Assembly (NCBI RefSeq): GCF_014649115.1
Contig: NZ_BMSK01000030.1
Coordinates: forward strand, 1 to 64,000
From: Streptomyces eurythermus
GTDB taxonomy: Bacteria > Actinomycetota > Actinomycetes > Streptomycetales > Streptomycetaceae
Reading direction: 5' to 3'
Length of the DNA stretch: 64,000 bases
The position numbers were made by a program, and so were the translations under genes. Under the pieces are notes generated by a model, which worked only from the letters and a program-made list of their open reading frames with translations, searched no databases and was not told the DNA's origin. Positions 1 to 7,647 of this stretch are shown here, one piece after another; within the stretch, counting starts at the first letter, position 1; each line of letters starts with the position of its first letter.

Positions 1-1
1 G

Positions 2-133
2 ATGGCCTCCGCCGGCTCCGACTGGAAGACCAACCCGGCCACCCAGATCAAGTGGGGCCTGGACTACATGAACTCCCGCTACGGCAGCCCCGTCAAGGCC
101 TGGAACTTCTGGCAGGCCAACGGCTGGTACTGA
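2..133 (+). CDS. Lytic transglycosylase (SLT-domain), C-terminal fragment cut by window edge
   Basis: Only the last 43 codons are in the window; the gene begins before position 1, so the ATG at 2 is probably internal. The visible end contains NPATQIKWGLDYMNSRYGSP and finishes KAWNFWQANGWY. This is the usual C-terminus of secreted Streptomyces transglycosylase-SLT proteins, where glycan strands are cleaved outside the membrane and the chain ends in a conserved aromatic NGWY/NNWY. Nothing upstream can be seen, so signal peptide and domain order are unknown. A strong hairpin follows the stop. Confidence 0.7.
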   Translation: MASAGSDWKTNPATQIKWGLDYMNSRYGSPVKAWNFWQANGWY

Positions 134-164
134 GCCGAGCCGACAGCACCCCACAACGCATCCC

Positions 165-191
165 GCGCCCCCGCCCACCCGGCGGGGGCGC
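165..191. terminator. Bidirectional hairpin terminator
   Basis: A perfect 11-bp stem (165-175 with 181-191, GCGCCCCCGCC) and 5-nt loop lie between the convergent transglycosylase and esterase genes. There is no T-tract, which is common for actinobacterial terminators. Confidence 0.65.
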
Positions 192-206
192 TTCGCGTGC
201 GTACGG

Positions 207-1295
207 TCAGGAGGTGAACGCCCGCTCCAGCCTGGGGATCAGGTCCCGCAGATCCTGCTCCCAGCAGCCGCCGTTGTGGCCGCCGTTGCACTGGGTGCCC
301 CAGGTGGAACCGTTGCCGTAGTCGACGTAGTGGTACGGCATACCGAGCGCGTCCATGCTGTCCTTGACGTGCCGGGCCGCGCCTTCGAGCCAGAACTCCG
401 GTTCGGTGGGTACGCCGCCGCCGTTGCCCACGTAGACGGAGACGCCGATCCCGGCCAGCTTGTCCATGTGCGCGGCCGGATCGACCTCGTTCCACCGCCA
501 GTCGGCGTTGAACACCGGGTAGGGCGAGCCGAACAGGGCGTCGCTGTCCACGCCGGGCTTGTAGGGCGAGTTGTCGGGGTCGCAGGCGCCGGAGGACGAG
601 CCGCAGATCGCTCCGAGCGCGTCGGTGACGGAGGCGACGACGGCCAGCCGCAGGTCCATGGAGCGGACCGACAGGTCGATGTCCCCGGACAGGGACGCCG
701 TCTGGCTGAACAGGTCGGGCCGGACCTGCGCGTAGTGCAGGGCACCGAACCCGCCCATGGAGACACCGGCGACGGCCCGGGCCTTCTTGGTGGGGATGGT
801 CCGCAGGTTCGCGTCGATGAACGGGATCACCTGCTTGAGGTGGAAGTTCTCCCAGTTCTGGGCACCGAGCCGCGTCTTCTGGTTCAGCCAGTTGGCGTAC
901 CAGCCCCGGGCGCCGCCGTCCGGAACGACGGTGATCATCGAGTCGGACATGGTCAGCGCCGGATAGTTCTGCCGGATCGGGTCGTCGGGCGAGCCGTGCA
1001 GGAAGTACAGCACGGGGTAGCGCCTGCTCGGGTCGGCGTAGTAGCCGCTCGGCAGGATGATCTTGATGTGGTGCTTGCCCGTGACCTCCGGCGTGGTCAC
1101 CGTGATGGTGAAGTTCGTGGGACCGCCCACGGCCGTGTCGACCTGCGTCAGTCCGAATCCGTTCGTCAACGGCGGCGGTGCGGTGTCGTCGGCGGCCTGC
1201 GCGGGACCGCCCGACAGGGCCAGGGCCAGGGCCAGGGCGGCGGCGGTGACCATCCCGGTCACCGTCAGTCGCCGACGGTTCGATGTCCTTGCCAC
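207..1295 (-). CDS. Secreted alpha/beta-hydrolase esterase (esterase D / antigen 85-like)
   Basis: This 362-residue exported hydrolase likely cleaves ester bonds outside the cell. The GTG at 1295 is chosen because GAGGAGG lies 8 nt upstream and the protein then opens with a signal peptide (VARTSNRRR, hydrophobic run, cleavage near GPAQA). The mature part has the hydrolase core: PVLYFLHGSPDD near residue 110, the nucleophile elbow GVSMGGFGALHYA near residue 187, and a late histidine in NGGHNGGCW. Four cysteines in the C-terminal half could form disulfides. The family includes tributyrin and feruloyl esterases and mycolyltransferase-like proteins, so the substrate is unknown. It is a single gene converging on the preceding one. 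Confidence 0.8.
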   Translation of the reverse strand: MARTSNRRRLTVTGMVTAAALALALALSGGPAQAADDTAPPPLTNGFGLTQVDTAVGGPTNFTITVTTPEVTGKHHIKIILPSGYYADPSRRYPVLYFLHGSPDDPIRQNYPALTMSDSMITVVPDGGARGWYANWLNQKTRLGAQNWENFHLKQVIPFIDANLRTIPTKKARAVAGVSMGGFGALHYAQVRPDLFSQTASLSGDIDLSVRSMDLRLAVVASVTDALGAICGSSSGACDPDNSPYKPGVDSDALFGSPYPVFNADWRWNEVDPAAHMDKLAGIGVSVYVGNGGGVPTEPEFWLEGAARHVKDSMDALGMPYHYVDYGNGSTWGTQCNGGHNGGCWEQDLRDLIPRLERAFTS

Positions 1296-1610
1296 AGCAG
1301 GGGCCTCCTCGTGAGTACGGGCGGTGCGGTGTCTCCCGGACACGGTCACGCTAGGGAAGGCCGATGAAATTCCCATGACACCGCTGTGGGGGCGCGGAGG
1401 CCGAGGTCGGCGGGTGACGGCTCCCCGACGGCTTTCCGACGGCTCCTCCGCCGAGGCTCCACGAACTCGAATCCGCTCGCTGAACGGGCATTTCATCGAT
1501 TTTTCAACGCTCCCCGCCAGGATGAGCCAGCCACCGCGGGCCCTACGGCCCGTATCTTCGCGGCGAACCGCCCCGGTCGACCGCGGCCGACCGACCCCGA
1601 AGGGACCACC

Positions 1611-2801
1611 ATGCCCGACTCCGCACACCCCGACCGCCGTCCGCCCACCCGCCGAACCCTGCTCAAGGCCGGCGCGGGAGCCGCCCTGACCGCCGGTGCG
1701 CTCGGCGGCTCCCTCGCCGCCGCGCCGTCCGCCGCCGCGGCCCAGAACGGCGCGCCGCTGTGCGAACAGCCGGGCGACTCGGCCCGTGCGCAGGGGCTGG
1801 GATCGGGCGACCTCGCGATCCCCTACCACCGGGAGCACGACAACACCTGGGGCTATGTCTTCGGTGACTCCTTCAGCGAACCCGCGCTGGGAGGGGAGTA
1901 CCTCGGCTCCCCGGTCATGCTGAACCAGGCCTCCTTCGACGCCTCCGGCTCCACCCCGATCTCGTTCATCTGGGCCATGCCCACGGCGGGCGACGCCCGG
2001 CAGCTCTTCGACTACCGGCACAACGCCGACAACGGATACGGCTTCGAGGTCAGCCGCATCCCGAACGACTGCATCGAGTTCGGCGGCCGCACCTACATCC
2101 AGTACACCTCCGTGGAGGTCTGGCAGCCGCCCGCGGGCTACGACGGTTCGCGGATGTCCGGCGTCGCCTACTCCGACGACCACGGCGTCACCTGGCACGA
2201 CTACCCCTACCACTGGGCGGGGGACACCCAGGGCGTCAACCAGTCGCTGTACGGCATGTGGTCGTTCGCGGGCATCGACCCCGACGGCTGGCTCTACATC
2301 TTCTCCAAGCGCTGGAACGGCAGCCACGTCAACACCGGTGACGGCGGCGCCATCCAGCTCTTCCGCATCCGGCCGGAGGAGTTCCGCGCAGGCAACTTCG
2401 GTGCGCAGGAGAACTGGGCTCACCTGGACGGCCGATGGCAGTGGACCCGCGCGGTCCAGCCGTCCGTGATCCTCTCCGGGAACAACATCGGCGAGTTCTC
2501 CGTCAAGCGCGTCGGCGGCACGTACTGCATGAGCTACTTCGACGTCACCGACTACTCGATCCGCACCCGCACCGCCCCCCGGCCCGACGCCGTGTGGAGC
2601 GCGCCGAAGACGCAGATCGCCGGCGACACCGCCTGGCCGCCCGACCACTGGGGCAAGCCCCAACTCCCTTTCCTCTACGGCGGGTACATCCACCCGGGCA
2701 GCGCCGGTCCCACCTCCCTGACCCTGATCGTCTCGCAGTGGAACGGCCGGCCCCACGAGTCGCCCTACCGCGTTCTGCAGTACGACGGCATCAACCCGTG
2801 A
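1611..2801 (+). CDS. Tat-exported DUF4185 domain protein
   Basis: The 396-residue protein begins MPDSAHPDRRPPTRRTLLKA: a twin-arginine signal (RRTLLK) followed by an alanine-rich hydrophobic stretch to about residue 43. The ATG at 1611 has GAAGGGA upstream and places the Tat motif at the N-terminus; longer in-frame starts would bury it. The mature domain resembles DUF4185 proteins, predicted beta-propeller secreted proteins related to glycoside hydrolases. Visible motifs include WGYVFGDSFS, YSDDHGVTWHD and LTLIVSQWNG. Function is not established for the family; an extracellular carbohydrate-related role is inferred. It converges on the NACHT gene. Confidence 0.7.
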   Translation: MPDSAHPDRRPPTRRTLLKAGAGAALTAGALGGSLAAAPSAAAAQNGAPLCEQPGDSARAQGLGSGDLAIPYHREHDNTWGYVFGDSFSEPALGGEYLGSPVMLNQASFDASGSTPISFIWAMPTAGDARQLFDYRHNADNGYGFEVSRIPNDCIEFGGRTYIQYTSVEVWQPPAGYDGSRMSGVAYSDDHGVTWHDYPYHWAGDTQGVNQSLYGMWSFAGIDPDGWLYIFSKRWNGSHVNTGDGGAIQLFRIRPEEFRAGNFGAQENWAHLDGRWQWTRAVQPSVILSGNNIGEFSVKRVGGTYCMSYFDVTDYSIRTRTAPRPDAVWSAPKTQIAGDTAWPPDHWGKPQLPFLYGGYIHPGSAGPTSLTLIVSQWNGRPHESPYRVLQYDGINP

Positions 2802-2817
2802 GCCACGCCCCGCACGC

Positions 2818-2832
2818 CCCGGGAAACCCGGG
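2818..2832. terminator. Short hairpin between convergent genes
   Basis: CCCGGG-AAA-CCCGGG forms a compact stem-loop midway between the stops of the DUF4185 and NACHT genes. The stem is only 6 bp, so terminator function is tentative. Confidence 0.35.
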
Positions 2833-2853
2833 ACGAAGGGCAGCCCCGCCCGC

Positions 2854-5169
2854 TCATCCTCGTCGGCGGTTCTGCGCGAGCCGGCTCTGCAGCCGGGCGT
2901 GGCGGAACTGGTACACCGCACCCGCCTGGCGCAGGACGCCGCGCTGGTAGGCGTCGTCCAGGAAGGCGGCGGCGGCCCAGGGGAGGCGTCCGGTCAGCGG
3001 CAGCCAGATGCGGGCGAGCAGACACCACTGGCCCCAGGCGGTCAGGGTCAGCGTGTAGCCGAGCGCGCCGCCCAGACCGCTGATGGTGCCGAGCAAGAGA
3101 CTGGCCATGGGATCCATGGCGAGCCGGCCCAGGTGCCCTTGCAGCAGATCCACCACCAGCCCGGCCCCGAGCCCGACCGCCGTGCCGAACACGGGTGCCC
3201 AGAAGCACAGTCGGATGAGCACCGTCCGGCGGTCGGCGCGCAGGACGCTGCCCGGGCTGACGGCGGAGACGATGTCGAGGGGCGTTTCGAGGAGGCCGAG
3301 GAGGCAGAAGGAGAGGCCCGCGGCGCCGCCGAAGACCAGCCCGAACACGATCGCGTTGATCAGCCCGTTCTCCAACACCAGCGCCGGCCCGGCACGCTGG
3401 CTGAGCGCACGCAGCAGGCCGACCATGAACCCGTAGGCGAACCCGAAGAATGCGCCGCCCAGAGTGCCGATCACCAGCCGGGGACCCGCCCGCCACGTGG
3501 TGGTGTCCGGCCGGCCGCGGATGCGCAGCCGCACAGCGGACGGCTGGACGTCCTTGCCCGTGACCGTGTACGTGAACCAGTGCACCAGCCCGAACATGAG
3601 TCCGGCCAGCAGGCCGACGATCGTGCCGTCCAGTACGCCGCCGGCCAACGAGCCGCTGAAAGCGGCGGACATGGCGCCGTCGACCAGCCCGATGACCAGC
3701 GCGGTGACGAGTGCGGTGACCAGAGTGCGAGTGGAACCGCGCAGACCGTGACCGAGCCGCCACCAGGCCAGGTCCGGAGTCTTGAGTTCCGTCAGATGGC
3801 GGGCGAGATGACCGAGCCAGCGCTGGACCCGCTCGGGCTCCCAGCCGTGCGTACCGGGCCGGGAGCGGCGATAGACGGTCGGCAGGAAGTTGTCGAGCAG
3901 GTGCTCCTCCAACTCCCGCACTCCGGGGAACAGTTCGGTGTCGAGCAGCTCGGCCGGATCGTGCTCCGGTGTGTCGCTGTAGACGGTGCGGGCGAGCGCC
4001 ACCATCAGCGGCGTCGAGAGAACCGTGGCGAGCGGGGCCGGTGACCCGTCCGGCGAGGGCTCGCGCAGTTTCTTCAGCACGGGCTGCCAGGCGCCCGCCG
4101 CCGGGTCCGAGCGGTCCGCCTTGCGGGTGGTGCGGGGCAGGTAGTCGTCCAGGTCGTCCAGGGTGAGATCGGTGAGCTCGATCGGCGCGGCCGAGGTCAG
4201 CACATCCGTCTCCGCGACCGCGGCGGCGTACTCGGCGGGGCGGCTGGTGAGCACGAGCGGCAGCGTGGTGGCGTTGAGGGCCTCGAGCGCGGGGCGGCGC
4301 AGCCCGTCGGCCATCTCGTCGAAGCCGTCCAGCACCGGCAGCACGCGACCGGAGTCGACGAGCGCGGAGGCCAGGCTGACCTTGCCGGGCCCCGGTGCGG
4401 CCGTACCGGGATGGTCCCGCGTCAACTGCTCGGTCAGCCAGTCGCGCAGGGTGACGGCCGTGGGGTCCCAGGCGCCGATGCTGAAGATCACCGGGACGGG
4501 CTCGGCGGGCGTCCGCGACCTCAGATGGTCGAGGACGAAGCGCAGGGTCAGGACCGTCTTCCCGGACCCGGACCTGCCGAGGACCACCAGCCGCCCGGAG
4601 GGGACTCTCCGGTAGGTCTCCGCGATGCCCTCCAGCCGGCCGCTCAGATCCAGCGGGGCGCTCGGGGCGCCCGGCGGGAGGCGGCGGATGTTGGCCCAGT
4701 GGTCGGTGAGCGTCTCGCAGGCGGCCTTCCAGCAGACCGGCAGCGGGTACGGGTCCTGGATCCGCCGCTGCTCCTCCTCGCGCTGCCAGCGGGCCGCCAC
4801 CGCCTTCGCCAGTTGCTCGGCCGCCTCCGCCGGCGCGGCCCGCACCGCCGACACCGACGGAGGCACCGCGGGCGTCGCCACGGCGGGCCCGCCCACTTGT
4901 GCCGCCCCCGTGTCGGGCCCGCCCGCGTCCGCGCCGCCGCCTCGGAACCCCGGGACGGCAGCACCGAGTAACTCCTCGCGGTCCTCGCCGCCCAGGGCGA
5001 GCGCGTCGGCCAGCCGCCGCACCGTGGTCATCCGCGGGTTGCCGCGCTTGCCGGTCTCCAGACCGCGGATGGTGCTCACGCTGACACCGGAACGCCGCTC
5101 CAGCTCCTCCTGGGTCAGTCCCGCCTTCTCACGCAGCCGGCGCAGTACCGCGCCGAACTCACCGGCCAC
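2854..5169 (-). CDS. XRE-NACHT membrane ATPase
   Basis: A 771-residue protein with three parts. Residues 5-60 form an XRE helix-turn-helix (LRRLREKAGLTQEELERRSG). Residues 190-320 carry a NACHT-type STAND NTPase: Walker A GRSGSGKT at 198-205, Walker B LPVLDGFDEM at 277-286 and LTSRP at 307-311. From about residue 515 there are several hydrophobic glycine/alanine-rich segments likely to span the membrane. The GTG at 5169 follows GGGAAGGG with good spacing and starts just before the HTH. STAND ATPases act as switches that oligomerise on ligand sensing; some bacterial NACHT proteins defend against phage, but no effector domain is recognised here. It diverges from a SARP regulator, so it may sense a membrane or cell signal. 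Function is inferred from architecture only. Confidence 0.75.
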   Translation of the reverse strand: MAGEFGAVLRRLREKAGLTQEELERRSGVSVSTIRGLETGKRGNPRMTTVRRLADALALGGEDREELLGAAVPGFRGGGADAGGPDTGAAQVGGPAVATPAVPPSVSAVRAAPAEAAEQLAKAVAARWQREEEQRRIQDPYPLPVCWKAACETLTDHWANIRRLPPGAPSAPLDLSGRLEGIAETYRRVPSGRLVVLGRSGSGKTVLTLRFVLDHLRSRTPAEPVPVIFSIGAWDPTAVTLRDWLTEQLTRDHPGTAAPGPGKVSLASALVDSGRVLPVLDGFDEMADGLRRPALEALNATTLPLVLTSRPAEYAAAVAETDVLTSAAPIELTDLTLDDLDDYLPRTTRKADRSDPAAGAWQPVLKKLREPSPDGSPAPLATVLSTPLMVALARTVYSDTPEHDPAELLDTELFPGVRELEEHLLDNFLPTVYRRSRPGTHGWEPERVQRWLGHLARHLTELKTPDLAWWRLGHGLRGSTRTLVTALVTALVIGLVDGAMSAAFSGSLAGGVLDGTIVGLLAGLMFGLVHWFTYTVTGKDVQPSAVRLRIRGRPDTTTWRAGPRLVIGTLGGAFFGFAYGFMVGLLRALSQRAGPALVLENGLINAIVFGLVFGGAAGLSFCLLGLLETPLDIVSAVSPGSVLRADRRTVLIRLCFWAPVFGTAVGLGAGLVVDLLQGHLGRLAMDPMASLLLGTISGLGGALGYTLTLTAWGQWCLLARIWLPLTGRLPWAAAAFLDDAYQRGVLRQAGAVYQFRHARLQSRLAQNRRRG

Positions 5170-5352
5170 AGGCCATGGCCCTTCCCCCTTGAATTGTCCG
5201 TTTCCGCAGGCCGGGACTCTAGCGCGGCCACCGGTCACATATGACCGGTTGAATGCTCTGTCCACATTTCCTGCACGACGGCCAGCCTCGACCACATCGA
5301 CGTGAGCGACCGGGACGAGGGGATCGACCGGTCCCGAGAACAGGGAGTGGCC

Positions 5353-6423
5353 ATGCCGACGACGACCGCGGGCAGGTGCGACCGGGGCGTCACATGCCTC
5401 ACCGCCGAGGAACGCGAAGTGCTCTACGCGCTCGGCTGCGGGCTGGAGGACGCCGAGATCGCCGCCGCCCTGACCCTGCCCGAACACGCGGTGGCCGAAC
5501 GGCTCGGCCGCGTGCTCGGGAAACTGGGGCTGCGCGACCGGGCCGCCGCCATCGTGCACGCCTTCGACTGCGGTCTGGTCCTGCCGGGCCAGGGACCGCG
5601 CCGGCCGCTGCCGGGGAACACCGCGGCACGCCGTACCGGCACCGCGTCCGGCCCCTGGCTACGGGTGTCGGTACTCGGCCCGCTCCGGACGACGCTCGCG
5701 GGCCGGCCCCTGGACATCGGCCCCGTGCGGCAGCAGGCCGTGCTGGCGGCGCTCGCCCTGAGCCCGAGCCCTTCCGTCAGCCGGCCACGCCTGCTGGAGG
5801 ACGTCTGGGGCAGGGAGATGCCGGACGGCAATGTCGTACCCGTCTACGTGTACCGGCTGCGCAAGATCCTGCGTCTCGGGGAGCGCCCGGACTCGGTGAT
5901 CCGGCGCGACCGGTACGGATACGGACTGGTCCAGGGCATCGCCGAGGTGGACGCGCTGTGCGTCGACGACCTGGCCGGCCGGGCCGACGAGGCCGAACGC
6001 ACCGGCGACCTGCCGGAGGCCGAGCGGCTGTGCGCCCGGGCGCTGGAGCTGTTCCGCGGCGAGCCGCTGGCCGCACTGCCCGGGCCGTTCGCCGAGTCGG
6101 AGCGGGTGCGGCTCGTGCGGCGCAGGGTCGCCCTGGCACAGCGGAGGGCGGACCTGCAGCTGAGGCTGGGCCGGCGTGCGGAGGCCATCACCGCGCTGTC
6201 CGCCCTGGCGCTGGAGGAGCCGCTGAACGAACCGGTCGCCGCGATGCTGATGCGGGCGCTGCGGCGCGACGGGCGGCGGGCCGAGGCGCTGGCCGTCTTC
6301 GACCGCACCGCCCGGCGGCTGTCCGACGACCTCGGGGTCGCCCCGGGCGACCTGCTCCTGCGCGCCCGGCGGGCGGCACTGTTCGGGGTGGACGCCGATC
6401 CGGGCCGGGCGGACGCGGCGTGA
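5353..6423 (+). CDS. LuxR-HTH/SARP fusion transcriptional regulator
   Basis: A 356-residue DNA-binding regulator. Residues about 15-80 resemble a LuxR-type HTH (LTAEEREVLYALGCGLEDAE to the GLRDRAAAIVHAF helix). After a linker comes a SARP module: an OmpR-like winged helix (LRVSVLGPLRTTLAGRPLDI, then VPVYVYRLRKIL) and a bacterial transcriptional activation domain with TPR-like helices to the end. The ATG at 5353 is preferred because GGGAG sits 7 nt upstream; an in-frame GTG at 5302 has no ribosome site. SARPs usually activate secondary metabolism or morphological genes. The next gene starts on its stop codon, and the NACHT gene diverges from it. Confidence 0.8.
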   Translation: MPTTTAGRCDRGVTCLTAEEREVLYALGCGLEDAEIAAALTLPEHAVAERLGRVLGKLGLRDRAAAIVHAFDCGLVLPGQGPRRPLPGNTAARRTGTASGPWLRVSVLGPLRTTLAGRPLDIGPVRQQAVLAALALSPSPSVSRPRLLEDVWGREMPDGNVVPVYVYRLRKILRLGERPDSVIRRDRYGYGLVQGIAEVDALCVDDLAGRADEAERTGDLPEAERLCARALELFRGEPLAALPGPFAESERVRLVRRRVALAQRRADLQLRLGRRAEAITALSALALEEPLNEPVAAMLMRALRRDGRRAEALAVFDRTARRLSDDLGVAPGDLLLRARRAALFGVDADPGRADAA

Positions 6424-7118
6424 ACGGGCCGGCGGGGGACCGCCAGCGCGCCGAGGAACTGCTGTTGGCGCGGATCTCCGCGACCGCCGGGCGGGCCCGA
6501 CTGGGCAGACGACGCGTCACCTACCGGGCGCCGCCCACCGAGCCCCGGCGGCGCCGGTCGCCCACCGTGTGGATGCGGCGCCTGCTGCGCGCCGGCGGTG
6601 GACCGGCCGGGAGCCCCGGTGCCCGGCTGGACCTGTACGAGCACGGTCTGACAGCCGCCGTCGGCCGGCGGATCCATGCCGTCCGCTTCGACACGACGGA
6701 GGTGCGCCGGTGCACGGTGCTCACCTCCCGAGGTGTCACCGGCACCCTCGTGCTGGTCGACGTCCACGGCGAACGGGTCGTGCTGCGCCGCGGCGACTTC
6801 GCCCGGCCGCAGGAGTGGTGGCCGGCGATCTGCGGGGCCGTCGTCGCCGCGCAGGCCCCACGGGCGCTGGCCGCGCTGCGGCAGGGCACGCGGCTGGCCT
6901 TCGGCCCCCTGTGGGTCACGGCGGACGCCGTCGGTTCCGCCCGGACGTCCCTGCGCTGGACCGAGGTCCAGCGGATCGAGGTCCGCAACGGTTTCGTCGC
7001 CGTCCGCGCCGACGGCCGCCGGCTGGTGTGGGCCACCGCCGCCTCCGGGACCCCGAACCTCTGCGTCTTCCGGTCCCTCGCCGAACACCTCGCCCGCGCC
7101 GGGCGGGACGACGACTGA
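6420..7118 (+). CDS. DUF6585-like protein
   Basis: A 232-residue protein whose GTG start overlaps the SARP stop (GTGA), so the two are translationally coupled. The middle reads LDLYEHGLTAAVGRRIHAVR and later SLRWTEVQRIEVRNGFVAVR, the alternating beta-strand pattern of DUF6585-type proteins that resemble PH-like folds. No signal peptide, membrane segment or catalytic motif is visible. Coupling to a SARP suggests co-regulation, but no function can be assigned. The family name is a judgement from pattern rather than alignment. Confidence 0.55.
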   Translation: MNGPAGDRQRAEELLLARISATAGRARLGRRRVTYRAPPTEPRRRRSPTVWMRRLLRAGGGPAGSPGARLDLYEHGLTAAVGRRIHAVRFDTTEVRRCTVLTSRGVTGTLVLVDVHGERVVLRRGDFARPQEWWPAICGAVVAAQAPRALAALRQGTRLAFGPLWVTADAVGSARTSLRWTEVQRIEVRNGFVAVRADGRRLVWATAASGTPNLCVFRSLAEHLARAGRDDD

Positions 7119-7133
7119 ACCAACGATCACAGA

Positions 7134-7161
7134 ACGACCAACGACCAACGACCAACGACCA
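7134..7161 (+). repeat. Four tandem copies of ACGACCA
   Basis: Four perfect 7-bp repeats sit in the 58-nt gap between the DUF6585-like gene and the next start codon, immediately before the AGAAGGAG ribosome site. They are plausible for replication slippage or a leader that changes spacing. Confidence 0.9.
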
Positions 7162-7176
7162 CAGAAGGAGACAGTC

Positions 7177-7407
7177 ATGGCCGACAGCTACCGGTACCGG
7201 TGCGGTGAGTGCGGGCACCACACCTCCTGGGGGAGCGAATCCCAGGGGGAGAACGCGATCGAGGAGCACTACCGCAACCGCCACCCGGCCGTCGTCCCCG
7301 GCGGGATGGTCGAGTTCCGCAAGGGATCGTCCGGCGGCGGTGGCGGCGGATGCCTGCTCGCCCTGGGCATCCTCGTCATCATCCTGATCATCGCCTCCCG
7401 GCACTGA
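7177..7407 (+). CDS. Small zinc-ribbon-like tail-anchored membrane protein
   Basis: A 76-residue protein beginning MADSYRYRCGECGHHTSW. The CGEC and HH residues look like a small zinc-binding knuckle (residues 9-15), with a second His pair in EEHYRNRH. A glycine run (SSGGGGGGC) leads into one C-terminal hydrophobic segment, LLALGILVIILIIASRH, a predicted tail anchor. AGAAGGAG lies 8 nt before the ATG. It follows the SARP/DUF6585 pair and may share their transcript. Function is unknown. Confidence 0.7.
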   Translation: MADSYRYRCGECGHHTSWGSESQGENAIEEHYRNRHPAVVPGGMVEFRKGSSGGGGGGCLLALGILVIILIIASRH

Positions 7408-7534
7408 TCGAGCACAGCTCGGTCCGTACGGCGAGACAGCGCCATGTTTACCGGATATCGCAGCAAAGTCGACATGTCGCGAAAGTAAGCGGCCGGTATA
7501 TGGCGCAAACCGGACCCGAGACGTCCGAACCCGC

Positions 7535-7574
7535 CACCCCGGGCGCCCCCGACATTCATGGGGCCCCCGGGGTG
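7535..7574. terminator. Strong hairpin terminator
   Basis: A 15-bp stem with one mismatch (7535-7549 with 7560-7574) and 10-nt loop separates the small membrane protein from the large binding-protein gene, so the latter is probably transcribed separately. Confidence 0.65.
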
Positions 7575-7647
7575 CAGCGGCGCTCGGGTCTGGGTATTCC
7601 CATCGAACTCGATGTTCGATGAGGTCGATGCGACGGGGGCGGAGCAT

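Noticed and set aside
207-2921. A 904-codon minus-strand frame including the esterase
   Set aside because: The part beyond 1295 is antisense to the DUF4185 gene and lies upstream of a clear signal peptide and ribosome site.
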